Both the position numbers and the translations under genes were made by a program. 64,000 nucleotides of DNA from Cordia subcordata. Its lineage: Eukaryota > Streptophyta > Magnoliopsida > Boraginales > Cordiaceae. Positions 40,692-51,695 of the stretch are shown here, one piece after another (position 1 is the first letter of the stretch; the number at the start of each line of letters is the position of its first letter). The notes beneath the pieces were generated by a model. It did no database searches and was not told the origin of the DNA. It worked only from the letters and a program-made list of their open reading frames with translations. The DNA lies in NCBI GenBank assembly GCA_028554755.1, contig JAPTOF010000030.1:1178001-1242000 (forward strand), given 5' to 3'.

Positions 40692-42774
40692 CAAAAGAAG
40701 AAAGTTTCATCGTCTTCTACAAAGACTAGCTCTCGGGTTAATGCCAAACTCCAATCCAAAAATCACTCTAAAGAACACTCGAGCACCAACATAAGTGATA
40801 TTGCTAAGTATGAACTACTTTGATGAAGTTGAAGTAGCATCTCCTCTCTTCTCTCATCATGAGATTGAAGAAGCTTCCTCAACTTCAAGTAAGGAATTTC
40901 TCAATATCTATAATGCCATGGACGAAGGAAAAACCTATGAGAAATTACAAGAAACCCATCGACTCACTTGAAAGGAGCTCATTCAAAGCTTGAGTGCAAA
41001 GGAATCATATAAAAGCTCCCCAGGGAAATTCTTGAGTTCAAGCACAAAGGAAAAAGGATATTACTAAACATCTATTTGTCTCTCCAACTATGAGCAATGG
41101 CTTATCTTTGCATAGTGCTGCAGATTCAAGAGGAAAAGGTGTTGCGAGCTCAAGCTCTTCCTCCCACAAACGAATGGCTATTAGGGAAGAAAGAGAAGAA
41201 GATAAAGTCTAGCGATCGTTACCTGATGGTCCTAGCTCAGCCGAAATGGAAGGTACTTTTGCGGGCCATAAGATTACTTTTTCTCCTACTTTATCTCCTA
41301 GTTTGATACCTAAGCAAGTTGGTACTACATTGGCCCATGTGCAAGGAAATGGCAAAAATTTAAATGACCAAAATGAAGAACCTTTCCCTCCTCTTAAATT
41401 GGCTCAGCAAGCTCATTTTGGTCTACATTCTCCACGTGGACCTCATTTAAATGACATGGCTGACACATCAATTAAACTTGCCACAACACAATCAACTTGG
41501 ACAAAAAAGCTAGAGACCAAAATGTTTCTTTTTTAAGACAAAATGAGAAGTCTCGACAGCCACCTAGTGCTCATGGTTATGCAAATGAAAGAACTTCAAG
41601 AGGAACTAATGCAAATAGGAAGGAGAATGGTTGAAAGAGGCCACTTTACCTAAGGTTTGTCCCAAACTCAAACATAACAACTATGGATTGGGAAGGAGTT
41701 TTTGTTAAGGATATGTTGCCTAACATAGTCTTACCCAAAGCAAAGACTTCCATTTTTAATGAAGTGCGTGAGGTTGAAGATCCTCCAAGTGACATGTATG
41801 ATGAGAGGGAAAGCTATTTCAAGCATTGTCTTGTATGGCAATTCCTTGGTGCTTCACCCCCTTACATACTCATAAGGCGAATGGTGCATTTTGCTTGGGC
41901 AAAATTTGGGAGAGTTCAAATAAAAACAAAAGAGCAAGGTCTCTATATTTTTAAGTTTGAGAATGAAGAAAGTTGTCAAAGCATCATTCAACAACTTTGG
42001 CATGTCAATCATAGACCATTGCTCTTAAGGAAATGGGAGCCAAACTTACAATTTGTCAACCTCACTTGTGAAAAAGTCCCTATTTGGGTTAAACTCCACG
42101 ATGTCCCACTTAGTCTTTAGTTAAGATAAGGATTAGGGTATGTGGCATCATTTGTTGCAAGGCCATTGCCAATGGATGCATTAACAGAATCAAGGAATAA
42201 TCTTGAATTTGCTAGAGTATGCATTGAAGTTAATCTTCATGGAAACTTGCTAGATGTCATCTATCCAAAGCTTAAGGATGGTACAAAAGCCAAGGTTAGT
42301 GTTGTTATGTGTGGAAGCCTGTAAAATGTTCATATTATAGAATGGTTGGACACTTTGAAAATGTTTGTCCTTCGAAACATAAGGATCAACAAGAGCACCC
42401 TAAGGAAGCTCTATTAGTCAAACAAGTGCTAACTAAGTCTAAGCAACCAACAAAATGTGATTCCCGCAAAAAAAAAAAAAAAAACCAACAAAATGTGAAT
42501 GGCAAGTGGTTGAGAAGAAGAAGCCATTAAGATCCATCACGATAAGCTGAAGGAGTGTGTTAATGAAAAATGTGGCAATAATGGAATTAATAGACTATCT
42601 CAGGCAAGCACATCACCTTAGCCTAGAGATTAAAGCCCATCAAAATGTACACAAAATTCTTTCTCGGCCCTAGAAGCTAAGGACATGGATGAAGGCCAAA
42701 AGGAAGAAGGTGAAATCATTGGTGGAGAGCCCCTAATGTTCAAGACTCCTTTCCCCACAACTCATGATTTTTAG
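40692..42774 (+). pseudogene. ORF1 (type B), E20
   Basis: N-terminus VAQKKKVSSSSTKTSSRVNA (ATG lost). Later EEPFPPLKLAQQ (FPPL motif) near 41380, then 146 open codons from 41683: EVEDPPSDMYDERESYFKHC, LVWQFLGASPPYILIRRMVH, QQLWHVNHRPLLLRKWEPN, VPIWVKLHDVPLSL. Then SFVARPLPMDALTESRNNLE, VCIEVNLHGNLLDVIYPKLK and a knuckle CSYYRMVGHFENVC in which the second Cys is Tyr. After E21 the tail reads SALEAKDMDEGQKEEGEIIG and ends at TAG 42772-42774, overlapping the ORF2 ATG (42764) by 11 nt. Many stops in the first 900 bases. Confidence 0.85.
42461..42482 (+). mobile_element. E21: 22-bp LINE micro-insertion with its own TSD
   Basis: TTCCCGC followed by 15 A, flanked by AACCAACAAAATGTGA (16 bp, perfect) at 42445-42460 and 42483-42498. 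The non-A part is only the last few bases of the family 3' terminus (CCCGC). It therefore appears to be a reverse-transcription event that stopped almost at once after priming on the poly(A) tail. It inserts in the E20 ORF1 tail. Confidence 0.88.
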
Positions 42775-45700
42775 CACATGGAACATTAGGGGTTTCAATT
42801 CCCCTAGCAACCAAAAAGAGGTAACTCTTAGAATCCAAGGTTACTAGGAACTCTTCTTTTTTTGACATTTATGCCTGTTTTGCTTGTTTGGGCTACAACA
42901 CCTTCAATGATAAAGCTACTGAGGGATGACTTTTGCTTTTTTGGAGAAAGAGTTGCAAAATCACCATTTTGGATTCAATGTATCAAGCTATACTTTGTCA
43001 TGTAGATAATCATTATCATGACCCTATCTATATCACTTTTGTCTATGGCAAAAATGATCATTCTTGCTAGGATCTATTGTGGAACAAATTAATCTTATGG
43101 AGCAGTATTTGCATTGACCTTGCTTGGTGTATTTTGAGAGATTTCAATGAAATTCTTTAAGTTGGAGATAGATCCTCTTGCTCCTTACTTCCTTCAAGCT
43201 CTATGGACTTCAAGAAATGATCATTAAAGCAAGTATCTTTGAGCACAAAGGTAATGGACTTTACTTGGACTAACAAAAGTTTACTTAGTTGTTTTGTTGC
43301 TAGTAAACTTGATAGGGCTAGGGTCAATGATAAATGGGGGAATTGCTTTCAAGACTCCTTGCTCCTTATTGAAAGCCTAGAGATCTCAGACCATAGTCCA
43401 TTTATCATGCATACTAGCAAGCCCTTGACAAGTCAGCCAAAGCCTTTCAAATTCTTAAATGCGTGGACTAGTCATGAGCTTTTCAAGGACATGGTTGATT
43501 TACATTGGAGTACATGGGGCTTTGATACTCTAATGTATAAATTATACCATAAACAAAATGCTCTCAAGAATGCTCTCAAGAATTTCAGTCAAAAGCACTT
43601 TGCCATCATTGCCAATTTGATCAAAGCCCGTAAGGATGATCTTAAAGCTATTCAATATGATATACTTGATGTGGCTCATGGAGATGATTTGCTCATCCTA
43701 GAGAAGGAGATCATGATGGATATTTCATCTCTTAAAACCACTTACAATGCTATGCTTTAACAAAAATCAAGAATAAATTGGCTCAAAGATGGGCATTCAA
43801 ATACTAAGTTATTTCATAACACCATCAAGGGGAGAAAGTCAAAAAACACAATTAGGGCTATTCTGGATGAAAATGAGACATTGATTAAGGATGAGGAAAA
43901 GGTCTAAGCTGAATTTCTTGGCTACTTTAAAAGCCTTCTTAGAATGCCAACAAGATATCATTCCAACATTGAGAGCATCAAGAACATCTTGGGAAAAATG
44001 ATTGGTGAAGACTTTGCTCAAAGCCTTATTGCCTCCCTCACCAAAGAGTTGATTAAAGATACTTTATTTTCCCTCAATCCCAATAAACGCCCTAGTCCAG
44101 ATGGATTTACATCTCACTTCTATATGGCTTATTGGGATATTGTAGAAGAAGATGTTATCAATGCCATTACCTCCTTCTTTGATTCCTCCAAGATGCTCAA
44201 AGAGGTAAATTATACTATTATTGCCCTTGTTCCTAAGGTCCAAAACCCAATCAAAGTGAAGGATTATAGGTCCATTTCTTGTTACAACACAATCTACAAA
44301 TGCATTACAGAATTGATTGCAAATAGGCTTAAAGAATGTTTACATACTATTATCTTCCACAACCAATCAGCCTTCGTCAAAGGGAGACTCATCAATGAGA
44401 ATATCCTTCTTGCTCATGATATTCTTAGGGGTTATTCTAGAGCCTATATTTCTTGCAGATGTGCTTTTAAGCTTGATCTTATGAAAGCATTTGACTCTTA
44501 AAATTGGAATTTCATTGAGAATTCTCTTTTGGCATTTGGTTTTCCCCATAAATTTGTGGGATGGATTATGGAGTGTATTACTACTCCTAGATATTCCATT
44601 GGCATAAATGGGAGTCTTGAAGGTTACTTCTTGGGTGCAAATAGTTTAAGGCAAGGTGATCATACTTCCCCTTATCTCTTTGTAATTTGCATAGAGGTCT
44701 TATCTTGTATGCTTAATGTTTTGAAGAATAATCTGGGTTTTGAGTTTCATCCTAAATGTGCTAAGCTTGATCTCAATCATCTTTGTTTTGCAGATGATCT
44801 CTTCATTTTTTGTCAGAGCAATCTTAGTTCCATCAAGTGCATCTGTGAAGTCTTGGAAAGCTTCTGCAATATGTTTGGCCTTAAAATAAATCCAGCAAAA
44901 AGTGATATCTTCTTGGGAGGAGTGGATTGTAATGTTAAAGAGGAAATCAAGTTACTCATGGGTTTCAATGAAGGTACTCTTCCCATCAAATATCTTGGGA
45001 TTTCAATTGTGTCTAGGAAATTAAGGAAAAGTGATTGTCTCCCTCTTGTTAAGAAGATTACTGAAAGGATTGATCATTGGACTAAAGTGGCTTTCCTTTG
45101 CAGGTAGGGTTTTGCTTATTAAATCCACTCTTGCTCAAATTGTTGAACAATGGGCTGGTACATTGATTCTTCCAAAAGGTGTTATTAATTTAATTGAATC
45201 CAAATTCAAAGCTTTTCTTTGGAGAGGAATAGGACCAAAAGTTGCTTGGAAAGATGTTTGCCTTCTTCTTTTTGAAGGAGGTTTAGGCATTAGAAGGCTT
45301 GAAGACATCAACTTGGCCTTACTTACTAAGATTTTTGGGAGGATATATGCATGTAGGGATACTTTGTGGAGCAAATGGGTTCATGCAAATTACATTAAAG
45401 GAAAATCCATTTGGACAATTGATTATCCTGTTGGAGATAGTTAGATTCTTTAAACTTTGTTAAAGATCCATGAGATCGTAAAGCCTCATCTTGTTCACCC
45501 TATTAGTAATGGAGCTTCCACTCTCTTTTGGCATGATAAAGGCATCCAACTATAGCACTCTTTCAACATTGGAGTTCAACTTTTGCTAATCTCTCTTATT
45601 ATGCCAAGGTATGTGATGTTATTCTTGGTTCAAATTGGATTTGGCCAAGCTTTCTTCTTGAGCTTGATCCTTGCCGACAACATTATTTCCCTCACCCCAA

Positions 45701-46283
45701 TAAAAATGACAAGATTTATTGGAAACTCTTAAAAGATGGAGCTTTTTCTTTTAATTGCACTTGGAAACACCTAAGAGACAAAGGCAATCATACTCCTTGG
45801 GCAAACTTAGCTTAGTTTAAGGGTTATATCCTGAAGCATGGTTTTCTTTTTTGGCTAGTTTGCCTAGACCGTCTCACCACAAAATATAGGCTTTTGGAAT
45901 GGAGTCTCAACATCAATCTAGCTTGAATTTTTTGCAACATGTCATGTGAGACAAGAGACCATCTCTTTTTTGAATGCTCTTTCACAAAGCAAATTTGGAG
46001 ACTCAGGGTTAACCTTTTTAACATTCCATATACTTTGGTCAATTGGGGAATATCATTCCTTTTGTCACCCACATGCACTTGAAAAGCATCTAAAAGCTAC
46101 TCTTCTTAAGCTTCTTCTTATAGCAAGTGTTTACAATATATGGATGAAGCAAAATCGAAAGATCTTCAAGAATGAATACAAGACTGAGTATCTTTTTCAA
46201 GCTATTTTCAATGATGTACGTTGCAAAATCTCGCTTGGGAGAAAATTCAAGAATAGTGCTCTTAACAAAGATTTTTGTAAACA
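42764..46283 (+). pseudogene. ORF2 (EEP, linker, RT, zf-RVT), E20
   Basis: ATG 42764: MIFSTWNIRGFNSPSNQKEV (S-W to S-T-W). The EEP is decayed to about 43240, then FTWTNKSLLSCFVASKLDRA and SDHSPFIMHTSKP keep SDH. Linker: KSRINWLKDGHSNTKLFHN. RT: SLNPNKRPSPDGFTSHFYM, YRSISCYNTIYKCI, LDLMKAFDS-stop-NW, LRQGDHTSPYLF, LCFADDLFIFCQS (FADD intact) and YLGISIVSRKLRKSDCL. The zf-RVT region (FCNMSCETRDHLFFEC near 45930-45980) is kept, with the first Cys written as a stop. Open stretches of 174, 186, 193 and 138 codons alternate with stops. Confidence 0.88.
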
Positions 46284-47457
46284 TCCAAAGGGGAATCAAC
46301 CACATCTCTTTTACCCTCAACATAGATAGGTGAGTGCTCCTCAAGATTCAATTTGTTAATGCAAAATTCAGCAAATATAGCATCCCAATTTGGAGTAGGA
46401 TTGCTAATAGTAGGAGCATACCTTGGTAGGAGTGGCCTTCTCCATGCGTTTTGATTGTGATAACCATTATTATTGGAAGAAGCTTTCTTATGAGCAGTAG
46501 CAACAAAAGAAGTTTTCTGGAATTTTTCATGTTGATTTCCTCAATTAGGTGAAATGGCATCTCTAATTGACTTGGCATCTAAATCATCCTTGAGGTGGCT
46601 GCCATGTGTAGGTGAAATGGCACTAGCGGTCGGCATGTTTAAGGGACAGAAATCCTCAACATATTCAGCTGAAAGTGTGCTTTGAAATTGCAATTTTGCT
46701 GCACCATTGGGGTTTGGTTGATGAGGTGTTAAAATCTGATTAGTTGTGGCAGCAACAATGTCAAAATGACTAGGAAAAGGTGCTAGAATTTCATAAATAG
46801 AGCATACTCTCCTGTCTAGATAACCAATAAGTAATGATCGCTGTACTTCACTAGTTTCCTCAAGTTCAAATCTCGGCTATTTCAGCTCCAATTTGGCGTC
46901 ATTTTCCATCTTGAAACTTTGAATTTGAGGCTGGAAACACGTTCTTTGCATGAAAGGGATCAAAATGAGGCACAATGTGAATTGGTGTGGTGAGACTTTT
47001 CAAAGATGCGTTGGAGTTGGCTGCCATGGATGCACTTCGAAGCTCACCTTGAGATTTATCTTCTTTCATAGTTGAAGCATTTAACTCATTTTATGATTGA
47101 AAATCTTTTGGTATTTCCACAATTTTAGCAAGCATATTTACCCCAACCATATTCGTGTATGGTAAAGTTTTAAAGCTTGGAGTTTATTGACTTTGGGGAG
47201 GAAGATTGTGATGGTAAGAAGCCCATGTTATAGCAAGCATCATAAGCTAACTTGAACTTAAGGCTTGAGTTAGTGGTGGATTCATCTTTAACAACCAGCA
47301 AAGATGAGGATTGTTCACGCATGGAAGGAGGAACGTTTCTACTGTGCTTAAGATTTTCAATTTTGAGGGTGTTCTTCATAGGACTCTTTGAGCTTTTCAT
47401 TTATAGCTTTGATTCTTGCACCTTTCCTAGCTGAAATGTGATTTTTCTTTTTAGGCA
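46284..47457 (-). pseudogene. ORF1 N-terminal half, inverted, E22
   Basis: Minus strand from 47457: MPKKKNHISARKGARIKAIN, almost the same start as E14 (a type A unit), then SERSPMKNTLKIE-type frames, LKFKLAYDACYNMGFL, a decayed linker, QNAWRRPLLPRYAPTISNPT, PNWDAIFAEFC (type B style after NAW), LNLEEHSPIYVEGKRDVVDS, PLDVY. Broken by many stops. The mixture of a type A N-terminus with type B downstream features is unusual. Confidence 0.78.
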
Positions 47458-47566
47458 TGACGGGAAAAAAAGAAAAAAAGAGGAGGAAGAAAGGTGCAAG
47501 ATGGTAGAGTTTTTAGAGAGAAGAGAAAGCATTCTAGCTAAAGAGAGAGAAAGCTTTTTCCTTTGA

Positions 47567-48502
47567 AAACTAAATCTTGGATTATGCTCCAACTTTTTAA
47601 CCTTGCTTGGAAACATTTTGGTAATGTTGAAATCAAAACAAAAGGTCAAGGATTGTTCAGTTTTAAATTTAAAAATGAGAAATATTGCCAAAAAGTGCTT
47701 GAACAATTATGGCATGTCAACCATCAACCACTTTTGCTTCGAAAATAGGAGCCACATCTACAATTCGTTAACTTGAAATGTGATAAAGTTCCAATCTGGA
47801 TTAAGCTTAGGAATGTGCCTCTCTTTCTTTGCTTTAGGAGAGAACTTGGGTATATATCATCTTTCATTGGTAGACCTATTCAAATGGATTCTCTTACAGA
47901 ATCAAGAAGCAACCTTGAATTTGCCCCGGTTTGTGTGGAAGTCAATTTGGAAGAAGAATTACCGGAGGAGATATATCCAAAACTTAAGGATGGAACTAGA
48001 GTAAAAGTTTAGGTGGAATATGATTGGAGACCATCCAAATGCTCCAAATGCAAAATTGTTGGCCATGCTGATAAGTTTTTCCCTTTGAATCAAGCTTCAC
48101 AAGATACACAATATTAAAATGCTTAAGTAGCTCCAAAGCCGATAACTCGAGATGAATGGATTTTGGTTGGAAAGAAACAAATATCACAAAATGCAAAGAG
48201 TGCTATCCAAGAACGAGTAGTGGAGGAAAGCCCCTAACCTTGTGCAACAAATTCACCAAGGAAAATGCATAATGCCAATTCCCAAGCCAAGTTGGCCTCT
48301 CGGCCTAACTCACCAAAGAGAAACCTCTCTCAACAAATGAATGCTTGCCCAAATATATATATATTAGCAACCACTTTTTAGCATTGAGTTTGGATGAAAT
48401 GGTTGAAGGTACCTTACCCAATGTTGTTCTGGTTGATGCCTGGGATAAAGATGAAGACCATGATCGAGACAAAGGGTCACCGGGGATTCATACAACTCCC
48501 TA
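47567..48502 (+). pseudogene. ORF1 C-terminal half, E22
   Basis: LQLFNLAWKHFGNVEIKTKG, EQLWHVNHQPLLLRK-stop, VPIWIKLRNVPLFLCFRREL, SFIGRPIQMDSLTESRSNLE, VCVEVNLEEELPEEIYPKLK, knuckle CSKCKIVGHADKFF, where the last Cys is Phe. The tail ends MVEGTLPNVVLVDAWDKDED, RDKGSPGIHTTP-stop at 48500-48502. No ORF2 follows; instead a stem-loop UTR. The domain itself is type B-like (ESRSNLEFA). Confidence 0.83.
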
Positions 48503-48567
48503 AAGTGCTCTAAGATTGGGTCAATTCTTTGTTTTTATTTTGTTTGTTTCTTCTTGATTGTACTTGT

Positions 48568-48611
48568 TCCTCAACCTCGGGTTTGATTGAATTCATGTTT
48601 AGGGTTGAGGA
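48568..48611 (+). other. 3'-UTR stem-loop of E22
   Basis: TCCTCAACC (48568-48576) pairs perfectly with GGTTGAGGA (48603-48611), 9 bp. It is shorter than in type A units and differs at several positions, with pairing kept. Confidence 0.75.
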
Positions 48612-48659
48612 GTCATTTCATGATTGTTTCTTGTCCTTGGCTACCCCTCATTCCTTATC

Positions 48660-49674
48660 TTTTTTTGCGGATCAAGTAAGAAATTTTCATTGCAGCAAAT
48701 CAGATTTGTACAAGTACAATGATGGTGTAACCACCAAACCTAGACAAGAATATCTTCAAGTTTCCACAATTTACAAAGGGTTTTGTTCATATGTGTTGAA
48801 GGAAACTTCTTACTACAAGAGATTTTAACTCTAACATCATTGAAAATTGTATTACAAACAAACTCCTCTATCTTTGCTTCATTCTTGAAAATTCTTCTAT
48901 TTCTTTCCATCCAGATGTGATAAACTGTTGCACCCAAGAGATGCTTGAGGATTGATGCTTTCAAATGCTTCTCACGGGCAAATGGTGTGATGTAGTTGAA
49001 GATTTCTTGCCAACAAATAAGGCTTTCTAGAACAAGAGTTAACGATAAGCCAAATCTCCAAATACGCCTAGTAAAACTACATTAAAAAAAGAGATGATCT
49101 CTAGTCTCGCATCCCATATAGCAAAAGATGCATGTGGTGTTGATGTTAAGCCCCCAATGTGAAATTTTGAATCTTGTGCTAAGGCGATCATGATGTGCAA
49201 GCCAAACAATAAAACCATGCCTTGGGTTGTGACCTTTATGCCAAATGATGTTATATCCACTGAAGTAATTACCTTTAATTCTAATATGCTCCCAAGTATG
49301 TTTGAAAGAAAACCCCATTAGGAAAAGAGTCCAAGCAAAAGAATCATGTGAATTCTCATCAAGTGTAAAGCTTGGTGCTTCAATAAAGGAAAGTTGCAAA
49401 GGCCAACTCCAAGAACCATTGAGATAAATATCACTAACCTTTGCATAGATGGATGGGGTAGGGAAGATATTGCTCCAATGCTCCATGAGTGGTTCATCAT
49501 TATTCCAATTGTCAATCCAAAAGTGTGTATTCCTACCATTCCCAATGTTGTGCTTTATAATATTTCTTGCATCGCCACGGCACGCAAGGATGGCTTTGAA
49601 GATCCAACTAATATCTTGAGATGTTTGCATAATCCAAATGGAAGAATCCTTGATATAATTGCAATGAATCCATT
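48660..49674 (-). mobile_element. E23: antisense LINE 3' part, cut by E24
   Basis: Poly(T) at 48660-48666, then reversed CTTACTTGATCCGC. It covers the 3' UTR (GTACTTGTACAAATCTGATT reversed), the ORF2 C-terminus, zf-RVT and post-thumb region to NYIKDSSIW near 49670, where the 5' UTR of E24 starts. The continuation beyond E24 is not recognisable, so the 5' boundary is unknown. Very similar to the 3' part of E26 (same subfamily). Confidence 0.88.
48740..49670 (-). pseudogene. ORF2 zf-RVT region, E23
   Basis: Minus strand: SQDISWIFKAILACRGDARN, HNIGNGRNTHFWIDNWNNDE, WEHIRIKGNYFSGYNIIWHK, GHNPRHGFIVWLAHHDRLST, CIFCYMGCETRDHLFF (knuckle intact at about 49085-49135), FLKVNSFKHTWEHIR-type motifs, then, after a frameshift, SLVLESLICWQEIFNYITPF, HLLGATVYHIWMERNRRIFK and LCKLWKLEDILV-stop at 48740. 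Two open stretches of 182 and 75 codons. Confidence 0.88.
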
Positions 49675-49853
49675 AGCAAAAACTTTCTCTCTCTACCATG
49701 AAAATCCTCTCCCTTCTCTCTAAAACTTTGGAAATCAGCCACCTCTCCACCACCACACGCCACCCCAAGATCACCTTCACCCATCTTTAAACCTTCCATA
49801 CACATTCCTAAACACTTCTTCCAACCCGTCCCATTGCCCATCCCCTTGGATTC
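49675..49853 (+). promoter_or_regulatory. 5' UTR of E24
   Basis: Pyrimidine block ACTTTCTCTCTCTACC and CTCTCCCTTCTCTCTAAAAC, then CCACCTCTCCACCACCACAC, a short AT segment and the ATG at 49854. The most canonical copy of the shared 5' leader in this window. Confidence 0.62.
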
Positions 49854-51679
49854 ATGGGAAAGAAAAAGAAGAGCTCATCTCTATCTCGACAAAGTGCAAG
49901 AATCCTTGCAAAAAAACAAGTGCTGGATAGTTCTTCAAAAGCTCCTTCAGTCAAGAGTTTCAATGAGGAGGTGGATTTAGCCTCTTCTTCTTCTTCTTTT
50001 GAGAGAGAAGATGCCTCATCCACCTTTAGCAAGGAATTCAAAGAAGTTTTTGAAGCACTTGAATAAGGTCATTCTTATAAGGAACATCTTGAAGCTCAAA
50101 ATAGAACAAAAGCCGAGTTGGTTTGTAGTCTCACCCATAAGTCTCGATCACGCTCCCGTCCCACTCCTTGTTCAAGAAAAGGTTCAAGCCATTGCTCAAC
50201 CAAAATGGACCTTGAAGCATCAGCCGAGCTGGAGATCGAATTGAGCAAGAAGGTCAACTCTATTGCACACGAGATTATAGCCGAAAAGGAGCTTGGAGAG
50301 GATGAGCAGTCTTTACCCGATGGTCTTAGGGCAGTGCATGGACCGGTTAATAGGCTTGTGTCTGAAAATGCTGACCCTTTTACTGTGCGTGGCAGCAATA
50401 TTTTGGCCTCATCCAATCATATCTCGACAGCACTTAGCAGCCCATGGAATTCAAAAGCTAACACTCGGCCCACCCTTGAAGATTTCCCTCCACTTTTGCC
50501 AAATCATTTTCAAAATGACGCGGCTGCCAACAAAGCTAAAAATGCCACACAAACAAGGAGTACAAGTCAGCAACTCTCGCACCTCAACCCAAATCTTCCA
50601 CGGTCAGAAGCTTCCCTTGCCAAGGACGACCACTTCTCCAACAACTCTCAATCTTTGGGTACTGATCTTGGCAAGCAAAATTATAGCAAAGCTAACGTAC
50701 CTCAACAAAATGCTCAAGGAAACAATGCTCCTCCCAAAGCAAGGGCTCCCAGCCACCAAAATGCTTGGACAAAGGCATCTAAACTAAGGTATGAACCCTC
50801 CACAAATAGCCCTACTCTTGATTAGGGAGGTGTGTTTGCTGAACATATGGCTACCAATCTCAAATTTGATGAAATGCATGAGTTTAATATTATTGATGGA
50901 AAAAGAGAAGTTGCTGACCCCCCGAAGGATCTTTATGATGAAGGAGATTGTTTTTGGTCACATTGTCTTGTGGGACAATTCTTAGGTGCCCCCCCCCACT
51001 ATTCTTCCTCATAAGAAACATGGTTGAGTTTGCATGGAAGAAATTTGGCAAAATTGATATCCACACCAAAGGAAAGGGCCTTTTTGTTTTCAAATTTGAG
51101 AAAGAGGAATTCTGTCAAAAAGTCCTCCAACAACTTTGGCATGTTAATCATAGACCACTTTTGTTGAGAAAATGGGAACCTAATCTTGAATTCATCAATT
51201 TGGCCAGCAATAAAGTTCCCATTTGGGTGAAGCTTTGGAATGTTCCAATGAGTCTTTACTCCAAAAGAGGACTTGGTTATGTTGCTTCATTCATTGGAAA
51301 CCTAATTCAAATGGATGCCCTCACCGACTCAAGAAGGAATTTAGAATTTGCTAGAAATTGTATTGAAGTTGACTTGGAAGGAAACCTTCCAAATGTTATT
51401 TTCCCAAAACTTCGAAATGGTTCAAGGGCAAGGGTGGATGTTGAATATGCATGGAAGCCAAGCAAATGCGCCTATTGCAAAATGGTTGGGCATGTTGAAG
51501 GGAATTGTCCCTTGAAGACTAAATTACATACTAGTAACCAGCCCCAAATGCATACCACAAGGCACAACCCTAAGATCCATAATGAATGGCAAGTTGTGGG
51601 CAAGAAGCAAAGTCCATTGAAGGATCCAAAACCAAGTAAAGAGCCTCTCGTGAATGATAATGTCACCAAAGTCCATTGA
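49854..51679 (+). pseudogene. ORF1 (type B), whole length, three breaks only, E24
   Basis: ATG 49854: MGKKKKSSSLSRQSARILAK. One frame continues to about 50990 with only two in-frame stops (50064-50066, 50823-50825): LVCSLTHKSRSRSRPTPCSR, LEDFPPLLPNHF (FPPL) near 50480, NAWTKASKLRYEPSTNSPTL, GGVFAEHMATNLKFDEM, PPKDLYDEGDCFWSHCLVGQ. One +1 frameshift falls in the run of C at 50989-50998, then 244 codons follow: FFLIRNMVEFAWKKFGKIDI, LWNVPMSLYSKRGLGYVASF, TDSRRNLEFARNCIEVDLEG, intact knuckle CAYCKMVGHVEGNC (51468-51509), EWQVVGKKQ. About 610 codons. Confidence 0.9.
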
Positions 51680-51695
51680 AGGATCCAAAACCAAG
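51608..51695. repeat. 29-bp direct repeat at the E24/E25 junction
   Basis: CAAAGTCCATTGAAGGATCC and the following AAAACCAAG occur at 51608-51636 and 51667-51695 with a 30-bp spacer. The repeat codes for QSPLKDPKPSK in E24 ORF1. It is either a local duplication or a scar of the recombination that joined E24 to E25. Confidence 0.8.

Larger units (their letters stand above)
40495..46283 (+). mobile_element. E20: sense full-length-type LINE (ORF1+ORF2), 3' end lost
   Basis: The 5' UTR begins AAAAAACTTTTCTCTCTCTA at 40496, inside the E7 RT motif (FA|DD). Complete order 5' UTR, ORF1, ORF2 to KDFCK in the last domain, where E22 joins at 46283. Because the 3' end is missing, no TSD can be tested. 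It is the most complete ORF1-ORF2 unit in one piece (5.8 kb), apart from the 22-bp micro-insertion E21. Strongly decayed. Confidence 0.88.
46284..48659 (+). mobile_element. E22: ORF1 element with 5' inversion (twin-priming structure)
   Basis: Left part 46284 to about 47566 is minus-strand: 5' UTR (AAAAAGCTTTCTCTCTCTTT at its right edge) and the ORF1 N-terminal half, ending PLDVYK at 46284. Right part 47567-48659 is plus-strand and continues ORF1 from the middle of DUF4283, missing about 90 bp. The 5'-most bases of the inverted part abut the direct part, as twin priming during L1 insertion predicts. A stem-loop 3' UTR follows, and the poly(A) region is covered by E23. It was inserted in E20 at KDFCK. 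Confidence 0.85.

Noticed and set aside
50985..51000. Programmed frameshift at the C run in E24 ORF1
   Set aside because: Other type B copies have a shorter C run and stay in frame (GAPPAFFLI in E7), so this is a simple homopolymer mutation.
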